This document shows, piece by piece, positions 12,605 to 23,953 of a stretch of DNA of 64,000 nucleotides (positions within the stretch are counted from its first letter, which is position 1; each line of letters starts with the position of its first letter). The position numbers were made by a program, and so were the translations under genes. The notes below the pieces were generated by a model. It did no database searches, was not told the origin of the DNA, and worked only from the letters and a program-made list of their open reading frames with translations. The stretch spans positions 88,446,945 through 88,510,944 of the forward strand of contig CM038216.1 in assembly GCA_021442155.1 (NCBI GenBank), in the 5' to 3' direction. The stretch is from Cymbidium sinense (lineage: Eukaryota; Streptophyta; Magnoliopsida; Asparagales; Orchidaceae).

Positions 12605-13058
12605 GTTTTTTTTAAACAGAGAACAAATTTAGACTCAACATTTCTTTATTTTGGATTTACCAACCAAGTAACACACCAAGTTTTACACAAGCGATGACAT
12701 AGATAAAAAATGAGCATGCATAGAGCAAATCAAAAACTCCAAATAACTAGAATCATCTCTACTATAAGATAGCTCCAAAAGTAGCAGATCGGATCAGCCA
12801 TTATGTAGTTTCTCCAGTTCCCACAGAACCATCCCAGCCTTACATGTAGTGGGATCCACCATCATATCACTCCGCCACCACCACGAGTGTAACCTCCTTC
12901 GCTCCTCCTGCCTCCATAACCACCACTACTCTGACCACCACCTCCAGATTCCCCACCACCACTATGATAATTGCTATCACAGCCTTCACCTCCATTGCCA
13001 GATCTTGACTAAGCCTGGTTGATGGTGACATTCCTGCCTTCAAGGTTCTGCCTATTCT
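12605..13058 (-). pseudogene. GRP 3' retro-fragment, copy B
   Basis: Read on minus it starts at the same AAGAATAGG/AATGGG-type junction as the other copies and encodes NLEGRNVTINQAQSRSG followed by a Gly-rich region (GGGESGGGGQSSGGYGGRR). A stop interrupts the Gly-rich tail. The 3' UTR and an oligo(A) end at the low-coordinate side follow. The family member is a plant GR-RBP: the piece covers only the end of the RRM and the Gly-rich region. It is embedded in TTTAGGG repeats on both sides. Confidence 0.82.
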
Positions 13059-14463
13059 TAGGGTTTAGGTTTATTAGGTTTTAAGGTTTAAGTTTATTTT
13101 TTAATTTATTTAATTACTTTAAGGTTAGGTTTACTGTTTATGGTTTAAGGTTTAAAGTTTTAGGGTTTATGCTTTAAGGGTTCATGGTTTAGGGTTAGTG
13201 TTTAGGGTTTAATGTTTTAGGTTTTAGGGTTTAGAGTTTAGGGCTAGGGTTTAGGGTTTATGGTTTAGTGTTTAGGCTTTAGGGTTTAGGGTTTTGAGGG
13301 TTTATGGTTTAGGCTTTAGGGGTTAGGGTTATCTTAGGTTTTAGGATTACTTTAGGGTTTAGGGTTTTAGGGTATAAGGTTTAGGGTTTAGGGTTAGTTT
13401 TAATGCTTAGGGTTTAGGGTTTAGGGTTCATGATTTAGGGTTTAGGGTTTAGGGTTTTTTTTAAATTAAGTAAACCGGTAGGGTTTGGTTTATTTAGTTT
13501 ATTTTAAATTTATTTTATTTTATTTTATTTTGTTTATTTTTATTTAGGTTTATTTTTTTTATTTATATAGTTTAGTTTATTTATTTTAGTTTAGGTTTTT
13601 TATTTTAGTTTATTTTTAACGTTTAGGTTTAGGTTTATGTTTCCTTTTATTTTATTTTATATGTTTAGGTTTTATTTTTTATTTTTAGGTTTAGGTTTAG
13701 GTTTTTATTATAATTTTTTAGATTTAATTTTAGGTTTTTATTTTTGGTTTATTTTTAGGTTTTATGTATCAATTTAGGTTTAGGTTTATTTTTAGTTTAT
13801 TTTATTTTATTTAGTTTAGAGTTTAGGTTTAGTTTATTTTAGGTTTATTTTTAGGTTTTATTTATTTTATTTTAGTTTACCTTAGCTTAGGTTTATGTTT
13901 CTTTTATTTTAATTATTTTAGGTTTAAGTTCTTTTTTTTTTAGTTTAAGGCTTAGGTTTTATTTTTTTATTTATTTTTAGGTTTATTTTTTAGGTTTGGC
14001 TTTTTATTTAGTTTTTATTTTACTTTATTTTTGGTTTATTTTTTTTATTTTACATTTTGTTTTTATTTTATTTAAGTTTTTTATTTTGTAGGTTAGTTTA
14101 GGTTTTTATTTATTTCAATTGAATTTATTTTTTATTTTTTTATTTTCTTTTTAGGTTTAGGTTTAGGTTTAGGTATAGGTGTTAGTTTAAGTTTTTATAT
14201 TATTAATTTATTTTTATTTAGGTTTTATTCATTATTTTATTTATAGTTTTATTTGGTTTAGGTTTAAGTTTTTAACTTTTTATGGTTTAGGGTTTAGGGT
14301 TATTTAAGGGTTTTGGGTTTAGGGTTTGGGGGGTTTAGGGTTTAGGGTTTAGGATTTAGGGTTTAGGGTTTAGGGTTTAGGTTTTTATGATTTAGGGTTT
14401 AGGGTTTTTAGGGTTTAGGGTTTAGGGATTAGGTTTTAGGTCGAGGGTTCACATTTTAGTTTA
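13059..14463 (+). repeat. Telomere-like array between GRP copies
   Basis: The GRP-flank box (AATTTATTTAGTTACTTTAGG type) is at about 13,100-13,125. TTTAGGG heptamers follow to 13,465, the boundary box (AAATTAAGTAAACCGGTAGG) is near 13,470, then TTTATTTT texture to 14,280 and heptamers to 14,463. No gene is seen. Confidence 0.9.
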
Positions 14464-14642
14464 GGGTTTATGTTTTTTGGTTTTTTTTAACAAAGAATAA
14501 ATTCAGATTCAACATTTCTTCTTTTTAGTTTTACTTATGTGTTTATGTTTTTTGGTTATTTTTTTAATAGAGAACAAATTCAGATTCAACATTTCTTCTT
14601 TTTGATTTTTAGTTTATGGTAAAGGTTCTGCCCATTCTCAGG
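14464..14642 (-). pseudogene. GRP relic, copy B' (both ends kept, middle lost)
   Basis: Two copies of the GRP 3' UTR end (with its oligo(A), at about 14,480-14,530 and 14,560-14,605) lie in tandem. They are followed only by the first few bases of the GRP fragment (the CTGCCCATTCTCAGGG junction at 14,627-14,642). All of the coding sequence between them is deleted. The flank box follows near 14,690 as in the complete copies, which identifies it as a deletion derivative of the same unit. Confidence 0.7.
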
Positions 14643-17073
14643 GTTTAGGATTAGGTTTAGGCTTATTAGGTTTTATGGTTTAGGTTTATTTTTTAGTTTA
14701 TTTAGTTACTTTCGGTATAGGTTCAGGGATTGGGGTTTAGGGTTTAGGATTAGGGTTTAGGGCTTAAGGTTTATTATTTTGGGTTTAGGGTATAAGGCTT
14801 AGGGTTTTGGGTTTAGGGTTTTAAGGTTTATGCTTTTAGAGGTTAGGGTTTAAGGTTTAGAGTTTAAGGTTTTTTTTAATTAAGTAAACCGGTAGGTTTA
14901 GGTTTATTTAGTTTATTTTTTATTTAGGTTAAGTTATTTTATTTTTTATTTTTATTTAGGTTATTATTTTATTTTTATTTAGTTTTGTTTCGTTATTTTA
15001 GGTTTATTTATTTTAGTTTAGGTTTAGGCTTATATTTATTTTATAGTTTATTTTAACTTTATTTTATTTTTTAGGTTTATGTTATATTTTTTTTAATTTT
15101 AGGTTTAGATTTTGGTTTTTATTTTATTTTTTTCGGTGCCGATTTTATGTTTTTATTTTAGGTTTATTTTTAGGTTTTATTTTTTAGTTTAGGTTTAGGT
15201 TTATTTTTAATTTTTATTTTATTTTATTTAGTTTTGGTTAAGGTTTAGGTTTAGTTTATCTTAGGTTTATGCTTAGGTTTAATTTATTTTTGTTTAGTTT
15301 ATTTTAGTTTTTGGTTTAGGTTTATTTATTTTTATTTTATGTTTATGGTATTTTTTTTAGTTTAGGGTTTAAGTTTTTTTTTCATTTAGGGTTTAGGTTT
15401 TATTATTTTAATTTATGTTTAGAATTATTTTTTAGGTTTAGGTTTTTATTTAATTTTTAATTAATTTTAGTTTTATTTTTCATTTTGTTTTTAATTTATT
15501 AAGATTTTTATTCTTTGGTTTATTATATTTTTTAGTTTAGTTTATCCTTTTTGTTATTTTATTTTAGCTTTTTTTATTTTAATTTATTTTTAGGTTTAGG
15601 TTTAGGTTTTAGTTTAGGTTTTTATCTTTTTTTATTATTTTTATTTTATTTAGGTTTAAGTTTTTATTTATTTTATTTTTAGGTTTTATTTAGTGGAGTT
15701 TAGGTTTTAGTTTAGGTTTTGGGTTAGTAGGGTCACCTGGTTAGGGTTTAGGATTTAGGGTTTTAGGGTTTAGTGTAGTAGGTTTAGGGTTTATGATTTA
15801 TGGTTAGTTTTAGGTTTTAGGGTTTAGGATTTAAGCTTTAGGGTTTAGCCTTTGGTTTAGGGTTTGTGTGGAGTTTAGGCTTGGATTTAGGGTTTGTGGT
15901 ATAAGTTTTAAGGTTTTGGGTTAGATTTAGGGTTTAGGGTTGTAGGTTTCGGGTTAGTTTTACGTATTAGGGTTTAGGGTTTAAGGTTTAGGAATTAAGG
16001 TTTATGGTTTAGAGAATTAAGGTTTAGGTTTTTTTAGTTTATTTACTTCATTTGTTATCTATTTTAGTTTACTTTATTTTTTAATTAAGGTAATCTTTTT
16101 ATTTTTATTTAGTTCATTTTATTTATTTTAAGTTTATTTTTTTTAGTTTTGTTTTTTATTTTAGTTTATTTTTAAGTTTAGGTTTCAATTTTGTTTATTT
16201 TTAAGTTTAGTTTTATTTTTATGGTATTTTTTAGGTTTAGGTTTTATATTTTATTTTAGGTTAAGGTTTAGGTTTATATTTTATTTTTTTATGTTTATGT
16301 TTTAGGTTTTTATTTTAAGTTTATTTTTAGGTTTTATTTTTTAGTTTAGGTTTAGGTTTATTTTTAGTTTTGTTTATTTTATTTAGTTTAGGGTATAGGT
16401 TTAGTTTATTTTAGGTTTAGGTTTAGGTTTTATTAATTTTAGTTTATTTAGTTTAGGTTTAAGTTTTTTTTATTTTGCTTACTTTAAGTTTAGGTTTTTT
16501 TTAGTTTAAGGTTTAGGTTTTATTTATTTTTTGTTTATTTTTTTGGTTTAAGTTTTTATTTTATATTATTATAGGTTTATTTTCTTTTTATTTTTTGTTT
16601 AGTTTTTATTTTATTTAGGATTTTTTAGGTTTATTTTATTTTTTAGTTTAGTTTAGTTTTTATTTATTTATTTTAGTTTAGCTTTTATTTTTTATTCTAT
16701 TTTATTTTTAGGTTTAGGTTTAAGTTTAGGTTTAACTTTTAGTTTAAATTTTTATTATACTATATGCATTTTATTTTATTTAGGTTTAGGTTTTTTTATT
16801 TATTTTATTTTTAGTTTAAGTTTAGGGTTTAAGTTTAGGGTTTAGGATTTAGGGTTGAGGTTTAAGGTTTAGGGTTATAGGTTTAGTTTGGTTTAGGTTT
16901 AGGGTTTAGGTATTAGGGTTTAGGGTTTTAGGGTTTTAGGGTTTAGGGTTTAGGGTTTAGGGTTTAAGGTTTAGGGTAGTCTGTTTAGGGTTAGTTTAAG
17001 GGTTTAGGGTTTATGGTTTGGGTTTTTTTTTATTTTTTTATTTATTTTTAGGGTTTAGGGTTTAGGAGTTTTA
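14643..17073 (+). repeat. Telomere-like array
   Basis: The flank box is near 14,690, heptamers run to 14,875, the boundary box (AATTAAGTAAACCGGTAGG) is near 14,878, then TTTATTTT/TTTAGG texture to 15,715. A second heptamer-plus-TTTATTTT cycle runs from 15,720 to 17,073. This cycle has no GRP fragment between its parts. No gene is seen. Confidence 0.9.
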
Positions 17074-17551
17074 GGTTTTTTTTAACAAAGAACAAATTAA
17101 GATTCAACATTTCTTCTTCTCAATTTCTTAAACCAAGTAACACACTAAGTTTTCTAGGATACAAGCAATGACATAGATCAAATTTTAGCATGCATACAAA
17201 GAAATCAAAACCCTAGATAACTAGAACTGCTCTACAGACAGCTCCATAAGCGAGATTGACCATTCTTCAGTTTCTCCAATTCCCATCAAAACCACCCTGG
17301 CCTCTCGAGTAGAGGGATCCACCTTCATATCCCTCATCTCTCCCTCCACTGCCACCACAGCTATAACCTCAATCGTTCCTCCCACCTACATAACGACCAC
17401 TTCTTCGACCACCACCTCCAAATCCACCAACACCTCTAGATCCCCTACCACCACTATGATAACCGCCGCCTCCGCCTTCACCTCCATCGCCAGATCTAGG
17501 CTGAGCCTGGTTGACGGTGATGTTCCTGCCATCAAGATTTGACCCATTCTT
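17074..17551 (-). pseudogene. GRP 3' retro-fragment, copy C
   Basis: This is one of the most complete copies. On minus it reads NLDGRNITVNQAQPRSG, a long Gly/Arg/Tyr-rich tail (SGGRGSRGVGGFGGGGRRSG), and the C-terminal end GFDGNWRN followed by a stop near 17,260, as in plant GR-RBPs that end in GNWRN. One stop interrupts the tail near 17,370. The 3' UTR (about 180 bp) and oligo(A) lie at the low-coordinate end. No intron or RRM core is present. Its start coincides with that of the other copies. Confidence 0.85.
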
Positions 17552-17893
17552 AGGGTTTAGGTTTAGCTTTTTTAGGTTTTAGGTTTTACGTTTAGGTTTT
17601 AATTAATTTAGTAACTTTAGGTTTATGTTTAGGGTTTAGGGTTTTAGGGTTTATGTTTTCAGGGTTTAGGGTTTAGGGTTTAGGGTTTAGGGTTTTATGG
17701 TTTAAGGTTTAGGATTTAGGGTTTTATTATTTAGGGTTTAGGATTTAGAGTTATAGGTTTTGGGTTTATTTTAGGGTTTAGGGTTTTATTTATTTATTAT
17801 GTATTTTTAGGGTTTAGTGTATTGGGTTTAGGGCTTAGGATTTAGGTTTTAGGTTTAGGGTTCATGTTTTAGTTTAGGATATAGGGTTTTTGA
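17552..17893 (+). repeat. Short telomere-like spacer between GRP copies C and D
   Basis: The spacer holds a flank box variant near 17,595, TTTAGGG heptamers, and the T-rich TTTTATTTATT segment (about 17,780) that precedes the poly(A) side of most GRP copies. It lacks the TTTATTTT-texture block, which explains the short distance to copy D. Confidence 0.88.
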
Positions 17894-18382
17894 TTTTTTT
17901 ATATAGAACAAATTTAGATTGAACATTTCTTTTTCTCGATTTCATCAACCAAGTAGCACACCAACTTATCTAAGATAGAAGTGAAGACATAGACAAAAAA
18001 TGAGCACACATAGAGCAAATCAAAAACCCAAGATAGTGAGAACCACTTCTATTGTAAAGACATAGTTCCAAAAGCAACATATTTGATCGATCATTCTTCA
18101 GTTTCTCCAGTTCCCATCAGAACCACACTGGCCTCTCGAGTAGAGGGATCCACCATTATATCCTCAATCTCTCCCTCTACCACAAAAATAGCTATAACAT
18201 TCGTCGCTCCTCCCACCTTGATAACCACCATAACTTTGACCACCACCTTCATATCCACCAACACCTCTAGACACCCCACGACCACTATTAAAACTGTTGC
18301 CTTCGCTTTCGCCTCCACGGCCAAATCTAGACTGAACCTGGTTGACGGTGATGTTCTGGTCGTTAAGGTTTTGCACATTCTT
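17894..18382 (-). pseudogene. GRP 3' retro-fragment, copy D
   Basis: On minus an open stretch of 70 codons at 18,164-18,376 reads NLNDQNITVNQVQSRFG and then a Gly-rich tail (GVSRGVGGYEGGGQSYGGYQGG). A stop at 18,164 precedes the remaining C-terminal part, which still ends DGNWRN near 18,100. The 3' UTR and an oligo(A) region are at 17,894-18,090. As elsewhere, only the end of the RRM is present. Confidence 0.85.
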
Positions 18383-19724
18383 AGAGTTTAAGTTTAGGAC
18401 TTTTAGGTTTTAGTGTTTAGGTTTATTTTTTAATTTATTTAGTTACTTTAGGTTTAGGTTTAAGATTTGGGGTTTAGGGTTTATGCTTTTTGGGTTTAGG
18501 GTCTAAGGTTAGGGTTTTGGGTTTAGGGTTTAGGGTTTAGGGTTTAGTTATTTTTAGGGTTTAGGGTTTACGATTGTAGATTTAATGTTGTAGGTTTAGG
18601 GTTTAGGCTTTTAGTTTACTTTTAGGGTTTAGGGTTTAGGATTTAGGGATTTAGGTTTTTCTTAAAAAATTAAGTAAACTAGTAATTTTAGGTTTATTTA
18701 GTTTGCTTAGTTTATTTTTAAATTTTTTTAGTTTATTTTATTTTTAATTTTATTTAGGTTTATTTTTTATTTTTATTTAGTTTAATTTATTTATTTTAAT
18801 ATAAGTTTTTTATTTTAGTTTATTTTTAAGGTTTAGGTGTAGGTTTAAGTTTATTTGTAGTTGAGTTTTTTTTTTATTATTATTTTTTTAAGTTTAGGTT
18901 TTTTTCTCAAGGTTTAGGTTCGAGTTTTTATTTTATTTTTTTTATGATTCAGTTTTAGGTTTTGATTTTTGGTTCATTTTTAGGTTTTATTTTTCAATTT
19001 AGGTTTAGGTTTATTTTTTATTTATTTTTAGATTTATTTTTTGTAGGTTTAGGTTTTCATTTTGTTTTTATTTTTTTATTTTAGGTTTATTATATCTTTA
19101 TTTTAAATTTAGCTTGTATTTTATTTAGGTTTTTATTCTTAGGTTTACTTTATTTTTTAGTTTAGTTTATGTTTTATTTTATTTTATTTTAGTTTATTTT
19201 TAATTAATTTTTAGGTTTAGGTTTATTTTTTCTTTTCGGTTTTTATTTTATTTTATTTACATTTAGTTTTTTTATTATTTTAAGGTTTTATTTAGTTTAG
19301 GTTTAGGTTTTTAGGGTTTAGAGTTTAGGGCTTAGGGTTTAGGGTTTTAGCTTAGGGTTTTATGGTTTAGGGTTTATGGTTAATGTTTAGGGTTTAGGGA
19401 TTAGTGTTTCAGGTTTAGGGCTTAGGGTTTAGTGTTTAGGATTTAGGGTTTAGGGTTTTCTGGGTTTGGGGTTTAGGGTTTAGGGTTTAGGATTTTGGGT
19501 TTTGGGTTATAGGTTTTGGGTTTTATAGTTTAGGGCTTAGGATTTATGGTTGTAGGTTTAGGGTTTAGTGTTTAGGGTTTAGGGTTAATTTTAGGGTTAG
19601 GATTTAGGGTTAGGATTTTTTTTTATTTTTCTACTTTTTTATTTTTTTTATTATTAGGGTTTAGGGTTTAGGGTTTAGGTTTTAGGTTTTAGGTTTTGGT
19701 TTTAGTGTAGGGTTTAGGATTTTT
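18383..19724 (+). repeat. Telomere-like array
   Basis: Order: flank box (about 18,430), heptamers, boundary box (AAATTAAGTAAACTAGTA, about 18,668), TTTATTTT/TTTAGG texture to 19,300, heptamers, and a T-rich ATTTTTCTACTTTTTTATT segment before the next GRP copy. This is one full cycle of the composite unit. No gene is seen. Confidence 0.9.
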
Positions 19725-20217
19725 AGTTTTTTTTAATAGAGAACAAATTCAAATTCAACATTTTTTTCTTGTCGATTTCATCAACCAAGTAACACACCAA
19801 GTTTTTAAAGATAGAAGCGATGACATAGATAAAAAATGAGCATCCATAGATGAAATCAAAAAACCCTAGATAATTAGAACCGTCTCTACTGTAAAGACAG
19901 TTCCATAAGAAGTGGATTGGTTTGGCCATTCTTTAGTTTCTCTAGTTCCCATTAAAACCACTTTGGTCTCTCGAGTAGCGAGATCCACCATCATATCCCA
20001 GATCTCTCCCTCCACCACCACCACGACAGTAACCTCTGTCGCTCCTCTTGCCTCCACAATGACCACTACTCTGACCACCACTTCCATATCCACTAGGACC
20101 TCAACATCCCCACTACCACTGCGATAATCATCGCCTCCAACTTTTCTTCCATCGCTAGATCTAGACTGAGCCTAGTTGTCGGTGATTTTCCTATCGTCAA
20201 ATTTCTGCACATACTTA
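19725..20217 (-). pseudogene. GRP 3' retro-fragment, copy E
   Basis: The minus strand shows the Gly-rich tail, the 3' UTR (with the CTTACTTGGTTGATGAAATCG-type tract in a diverged form) and oligo(A) at 19,725. Frames are broken: the longest open frame (19,866-20,093) is out of the native frame. The start is the same junction, here altered to CTGCACATACTTAGG. Confidence 0.82.
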
Positions 20218-20619
20218 GGGTTTTGGTTTATTAGGTTTTAGGGTTTAGATTTATTTTATAATTTATTTAGTTACTTTAGGTTTAGGTTTAGGGTTTCAGG
20301 TTTTGGGTTTAGGGTTTAGGGTTTATGGTTAGGGTTTAGGGATTAGGGTTTAGGGTTTTAGGATTTAGTGTTTAAGGTTTAGGGTTTAGGGTTTAAGATT
20401 TTGGGTTTGGGGTTTAGGGTTTTAGGGTTTAGAGTTTAGGGTTTATGGTTGTAGGTTTAGGGTTTACAGTTTATGGTTTAGGGTTAGTTTTAGGGTTAGT
20501 TTTAGGGTTTACGGTTTAAGGTTAGGGTTTTTTTTTATTTATTTTTTTTAGGGTTTAGGGTTTAGGGCTTCGGTTTAATCTTAAGGTTTAGGTTTTAGTT
20601 TACAGTTTAGGGATTTTGG
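20218..20619 (+). repeat. Short telomere-like spacer between GRP copies E and F
   Basis: Flank box near 20,250, TTTAGGG heptamers, then a T-rich TTTTTATTTATTTTTTTT segment near 20,530. As between copies C and D, there is no TTTATTTT-texture block. No gene is seen. Confidence 0.88.
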
Positions 20620-21052
20620 TTTTTTTTAACATACAACAAATTTATATTCAGCATTTCTTCTTTTGGATTTCATCAACAAAGTAACACACCAAGTTTTTTT
20701 AAAACACAAGCGACGACGTAGATAAAAAATGAGCACACATAGAGCAAATCAAAAGCCCTAGATAAATAGATTTGTCTCTACTGTAAAGACATATTTCTAG
20801 AAGCCACAGATCATATCGGCAATTCTTCAGTTTCTCCAGTTCCCATCAAAACCACATAAGCGCCACCATCACTGTTGTAAGCTCCAACACTCCTCCTGCC
20901 TCCATAACCATAATTGCTCTGACCACCACCTCCATATCCACCAGCACCTCTAGATACCCCCACACCACTACGATAACTGTCGATTCCACCTTCGCCTCCA
21001 CCACCAGATCTTGACTGAGCTTGGTTGACAGTGATGCTCCTGTCATCAAGGT
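20620..21052 (-). pseudogene. GRP 3' retro-fragment, copy F
   Basis: The Gly-rich region and a C-terminal FDGNWRN-type end (about 20,830) are seen on minus, then the 3' UTR and oligo(A) at 20,620. A segment of the tail is shortened compared with copy C. The high-coordinate end lacks the CCCATTCTTAGG junction piece. It is followed after about 165 bp by the first P0 pseudogene. Confidence 0.82.
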
Positions 21053-21216
21053 TAGTGTTTAGGTTTAGGTTTATTAGGTTTTAGGGTTTAGGTTTATTTT
21101 TTAATTTATTTAGTTACTCTAGGTTTAGATTTAGTTTTTAGGGTTTAGGATTTAGGGTTCTCAGTTAGGGTTTAGGGTTTAAGGATTATAGTTAAGGTTT
21201 AGGGTTTAAGGTTTAG
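21053..21216 (+). repeat. Telomere-like spacer between GRP copy F and P0 copy 1
   Basis: Contains the flank box (about 21,095-21,125) and TTTAGGG variants. It closely parallels the spacer at 25,929-26,100 in order and length, which supports duplication of the GRP-P0 segment. Confidence 0.88.
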
Positions 21217-22106
21217 TATTTTTTTTAAAATCAAATGATTTCATAACAAATATGAATTTACCAAATCTAATAAGACATTATCCTCAAATAATTAATAAAA
21301 AAGTGTAAAATAAAACACAATTCAAAACTTCACATAAATAGTATTTCACAAAATGATTTAACTCCTAAAGATAATAAAATTTGATTTTATAGAATGCCAA
21401 CAAAGCTTAGTCGAACAAAGTGATACTCATATCATCATTAGATTCATCAATAGACTCTTCCTTCTTCTCTTCCACTGTGCAGTTGGAGTAGAAGCAGTAG
21501 TAGGAGTAGCAGAAGCATCAGGCGCAACAGCCACATCAAATTTACTAGGATCGTTCAAATACTTCTTAATCTTCTCAGCCCGCGGGTATGTGTAATCAGT
21601 GGCAATCACGATGGAGAGGACATTCTTATAAGTGTTGATGAACATGTGGGAAGCTAAATCATGGGTGGGATAATAGAGGGCCAGTGAGAGAAATGTGATC
21701 ATTGAAAGGCTTGGCAAAAACTTCTCAATGAGATCATCTTCAGTGAGGTCAAACACCTTAGAACTAAACACCGAACCTTCATCATACATACTCTGGATGA
21801 CAAGGCCATTAGAGAATGGCCTAATCCCTAACTTTGTGAGGAGAGCAGCCTCAGAGGATCCCTACTCATCGCCTATTCTAGCTCAATCAGGTGATAATTT
21901 CAACAGTACCCTTATTTATCTTAGTTGGGATGCTGAGAAAATGGAAGAAAGAAGTCTGTGAAGGATCCAGACCAGTGTTGCTTGGAGGAACCACAAAATT
22001 AATAGGTGCAACAAAACCAACACAGTTAGGAGCACCAAAATTATATTTCACTACCTCTTCGTTGACTTCTTTAAGATCACCTTTTATAAAAATTACCTCA
22101 ACCGGG
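21217..22106 (-). pseudogene. RPP0: 60S acidic ribosomal protein P0 processed pseudogene, copy 1
   Basis: P0 is the scaffold of the ribosomal stalk that binds P1/P2 dimers. On minus the homology starts at [13 protein letters not shown] (about 22,100), about one third into the protein. It continues through [26 protein letters not shown], the [11 protein letters not shown] and [11 protein letters not shown] motifs, [17 protein letters not shown], an Ala/Pro-rich hinge and the acidic P-protein end DDMSITLFD, with stop codon at 21,407-21,409. A 3' UTR of about 190 bp and an A-run at 21,217-21,225 follow. There are no introns. Frameshifts near 21,895 and 21,475 and several stops make it dead. The 5' truncation plus poly(A) indicates LINE-mediated retroposition into telomere-like DNA. 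Confidence 0.9.
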
Positions 22107-23464
22107 GTTTAGCATTTATGGTTTAGGGTTTAGGGTTTAGGATTTAGGGTTTATGCTTTTATGGTTTAGGATTCAGGGTCAGGGTTTAGGGTTTAGGGTT
22201 TAGGGTTTAAGGTTTAGGGTTTAGGGTTTACGGTTTAAGGTTGAGGGTTTAGGGTTTAAGGTTTACGATTTAAGGTTTAGGATTATTTAGGGTTTAGTTT
22301 TTAGGGTTTAGGGTTTAAGGTTGTAGGTTTAGTGTTGTAGATTTTGGGTTTAGGGTTTATGATTAGTATTATTGTTTAGGGTTTAGGGTTTAGTGTTTAG
22401 GACTTTGGGTGTAGGGTTTTTTTAAATACTTTTTAAATTAATTAAACTAGTATTTTTAAGTTTATTTAGTTTATTTTTTATTTATTTTGGTTTATTATAT
22501 ATTTTTTTATTTAGATTTATTTTTATTTTTATTTAGTTTAGTTAATTTATTTTAGGTTTATTTATTTTTAGTTTAGGGTTATTATTTTAGTTTATTTTTA
22601 GGTTCAAGTTTAGGTTTATGTTTATTTTTTAGTTGAGATTTTTTTTATTTTATTTTTTAAGTTTAGGTTTTTTTTTTTATTTTTAGGTTTAGATTTAGGT
22701 TTTTATTTTATTTCTTTAGGTTTAGGTTTTAGGTTTATATTTTAGGTTTATTTTTAAGTTTATTTTTTAGATTAGGTTTAGGTTTATTTTTAGTTTATTT
22801 TATTTTATTTAGTTTAGGTTTAAGTTTTACTAATTTTTATTTAGTTTATTTTAGTTTAGGTTTAGGTTTAATTTATTTTGTTTATTTTTTTATTTATTTT
22901 GACATTTTTTTTCTTAGTTTAGGGTTTAGATTTTATTTTCTATTTATTTTTAAGTTTTATTTTTAGGTTTATTTTTTAGGTTTAGGTTTTTCTTTAGTTT
23001 TTATTTTATTTTATTTTTATTTTTATGTTTAGTTTTATTTATTTAGGTTTTTTATCCTTAGGTTTATTTTATTTTTTAGTTTAGTTTAGGTTTTCATTTG
23101 TTTTATTTTAGTTTATTATTATTTTTTACTTTATTTTATTATTAGGTCTAGGAGCAGGTTTTAGTTTAGGTTTTTGTTTTATTTATTTTTTCTTTTATTT
23201 AGGTTTATGTTTTTTATTTTTTTTAGGTTTTATTTAATTTAGGTTAAGGTTTTTAGGTTTTTAAGGTTTAGGGTTTAGGGATTAGAGTTTTAGGGTTTAA
23301 GGTTTAGGGTTTAGGGTTGTAAATTTATGGGTTCGGGTTAGTTTTAGGGTTAATGATTTAGGGTTAGGAATTTTTTTTATTTTTTTACTATTTTTTATTG
23401 TTGGGATTTAGGGTTTAGGTTTTAGGTTTAGGGTTCAGGTTTTAGCTTAGGGTTTTTGGTTATT
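22107..23464 (+). repeat. Telomere-like array
   Basis: Heptamers run to 22,415, the boundary box (AAATTAATTAAACTAGTA) is near 22,433, then TTTATTTT/TTTAGG texture to 23,255, heptamers, and the T-rich TTTTTTTACTATTTTTTATTG segment near 23,375 before GRP copy G. No gene is seen. Confidence 0.9.
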
Positions 23465-23953
23465 TTTGTTAGATAGAGAACAAATTCAACTTTAACATAT
23501 CTTCTTTTTCATTTCATTAACCAAGTAACACACAAAGTTTTTTTAAGACACAAGCGATGACATAGGTAAAAATGAGCATGCATAGAGAAAATAAAAAACC
23601 ATAGATAATTAGAACGGTCTCTACTATAAAGACATAGTTCCATAAGTAGTAGATTAGATCGGCCGTTCTTGGGTTTCTCCAGTTCCCAACAGAACCACCT
23701 CGGCCTCTCGAGTAGCAGGATCCACCATCATATCCCTAATATCTCCCTCCACCACCACCGTGGCTGTAACCTTGGTAGCTTGTCTCACCTCCGTAACCAC
23801 CACTGCCCTGACAACCACCTCCATATCCACCAACACCTCTAGATCCCCCACCATCGCTGCGATAATCCCCGACTCCACTTTTGCCTCCACCGCCATATCC
23901 AAACTGAGCCTAGTTGATGGTGATGTTCTTGACGTCAATGTTTTGCCCATTCT
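23465..23953 (-). pseudogene. GRP 3' retro-fragment, copy G
   Basis: The minus strand carries the RRM end, the Gly-rich tail and, in another frame, a GNWRN-type end near 23,680 and the 3' UTR. A 98-codon open frame at 23,654-23,950 runs in a non-native frame (M/V/A-rich), so it is a shadow rather than the GRP reading. The junction is TTTTGCCCATTCTTAGGG, as in the other copies. Confidence 0.82.

Noticed and set aside
18083..18391. Ser/Thr-rich open frame on + opposite GRP copy D (also at 19,912, 23,760 and 25,633)
   Set aside because: It is the antisense of the Gly-rich GRP coding repeat and recurs opposite each GRP copy.
21695..22112. Open frames on + opposite P0 copy 1
   Set aside because: Antisense shadows of the P0 pseudogene, which is recognisable on the minus strand.
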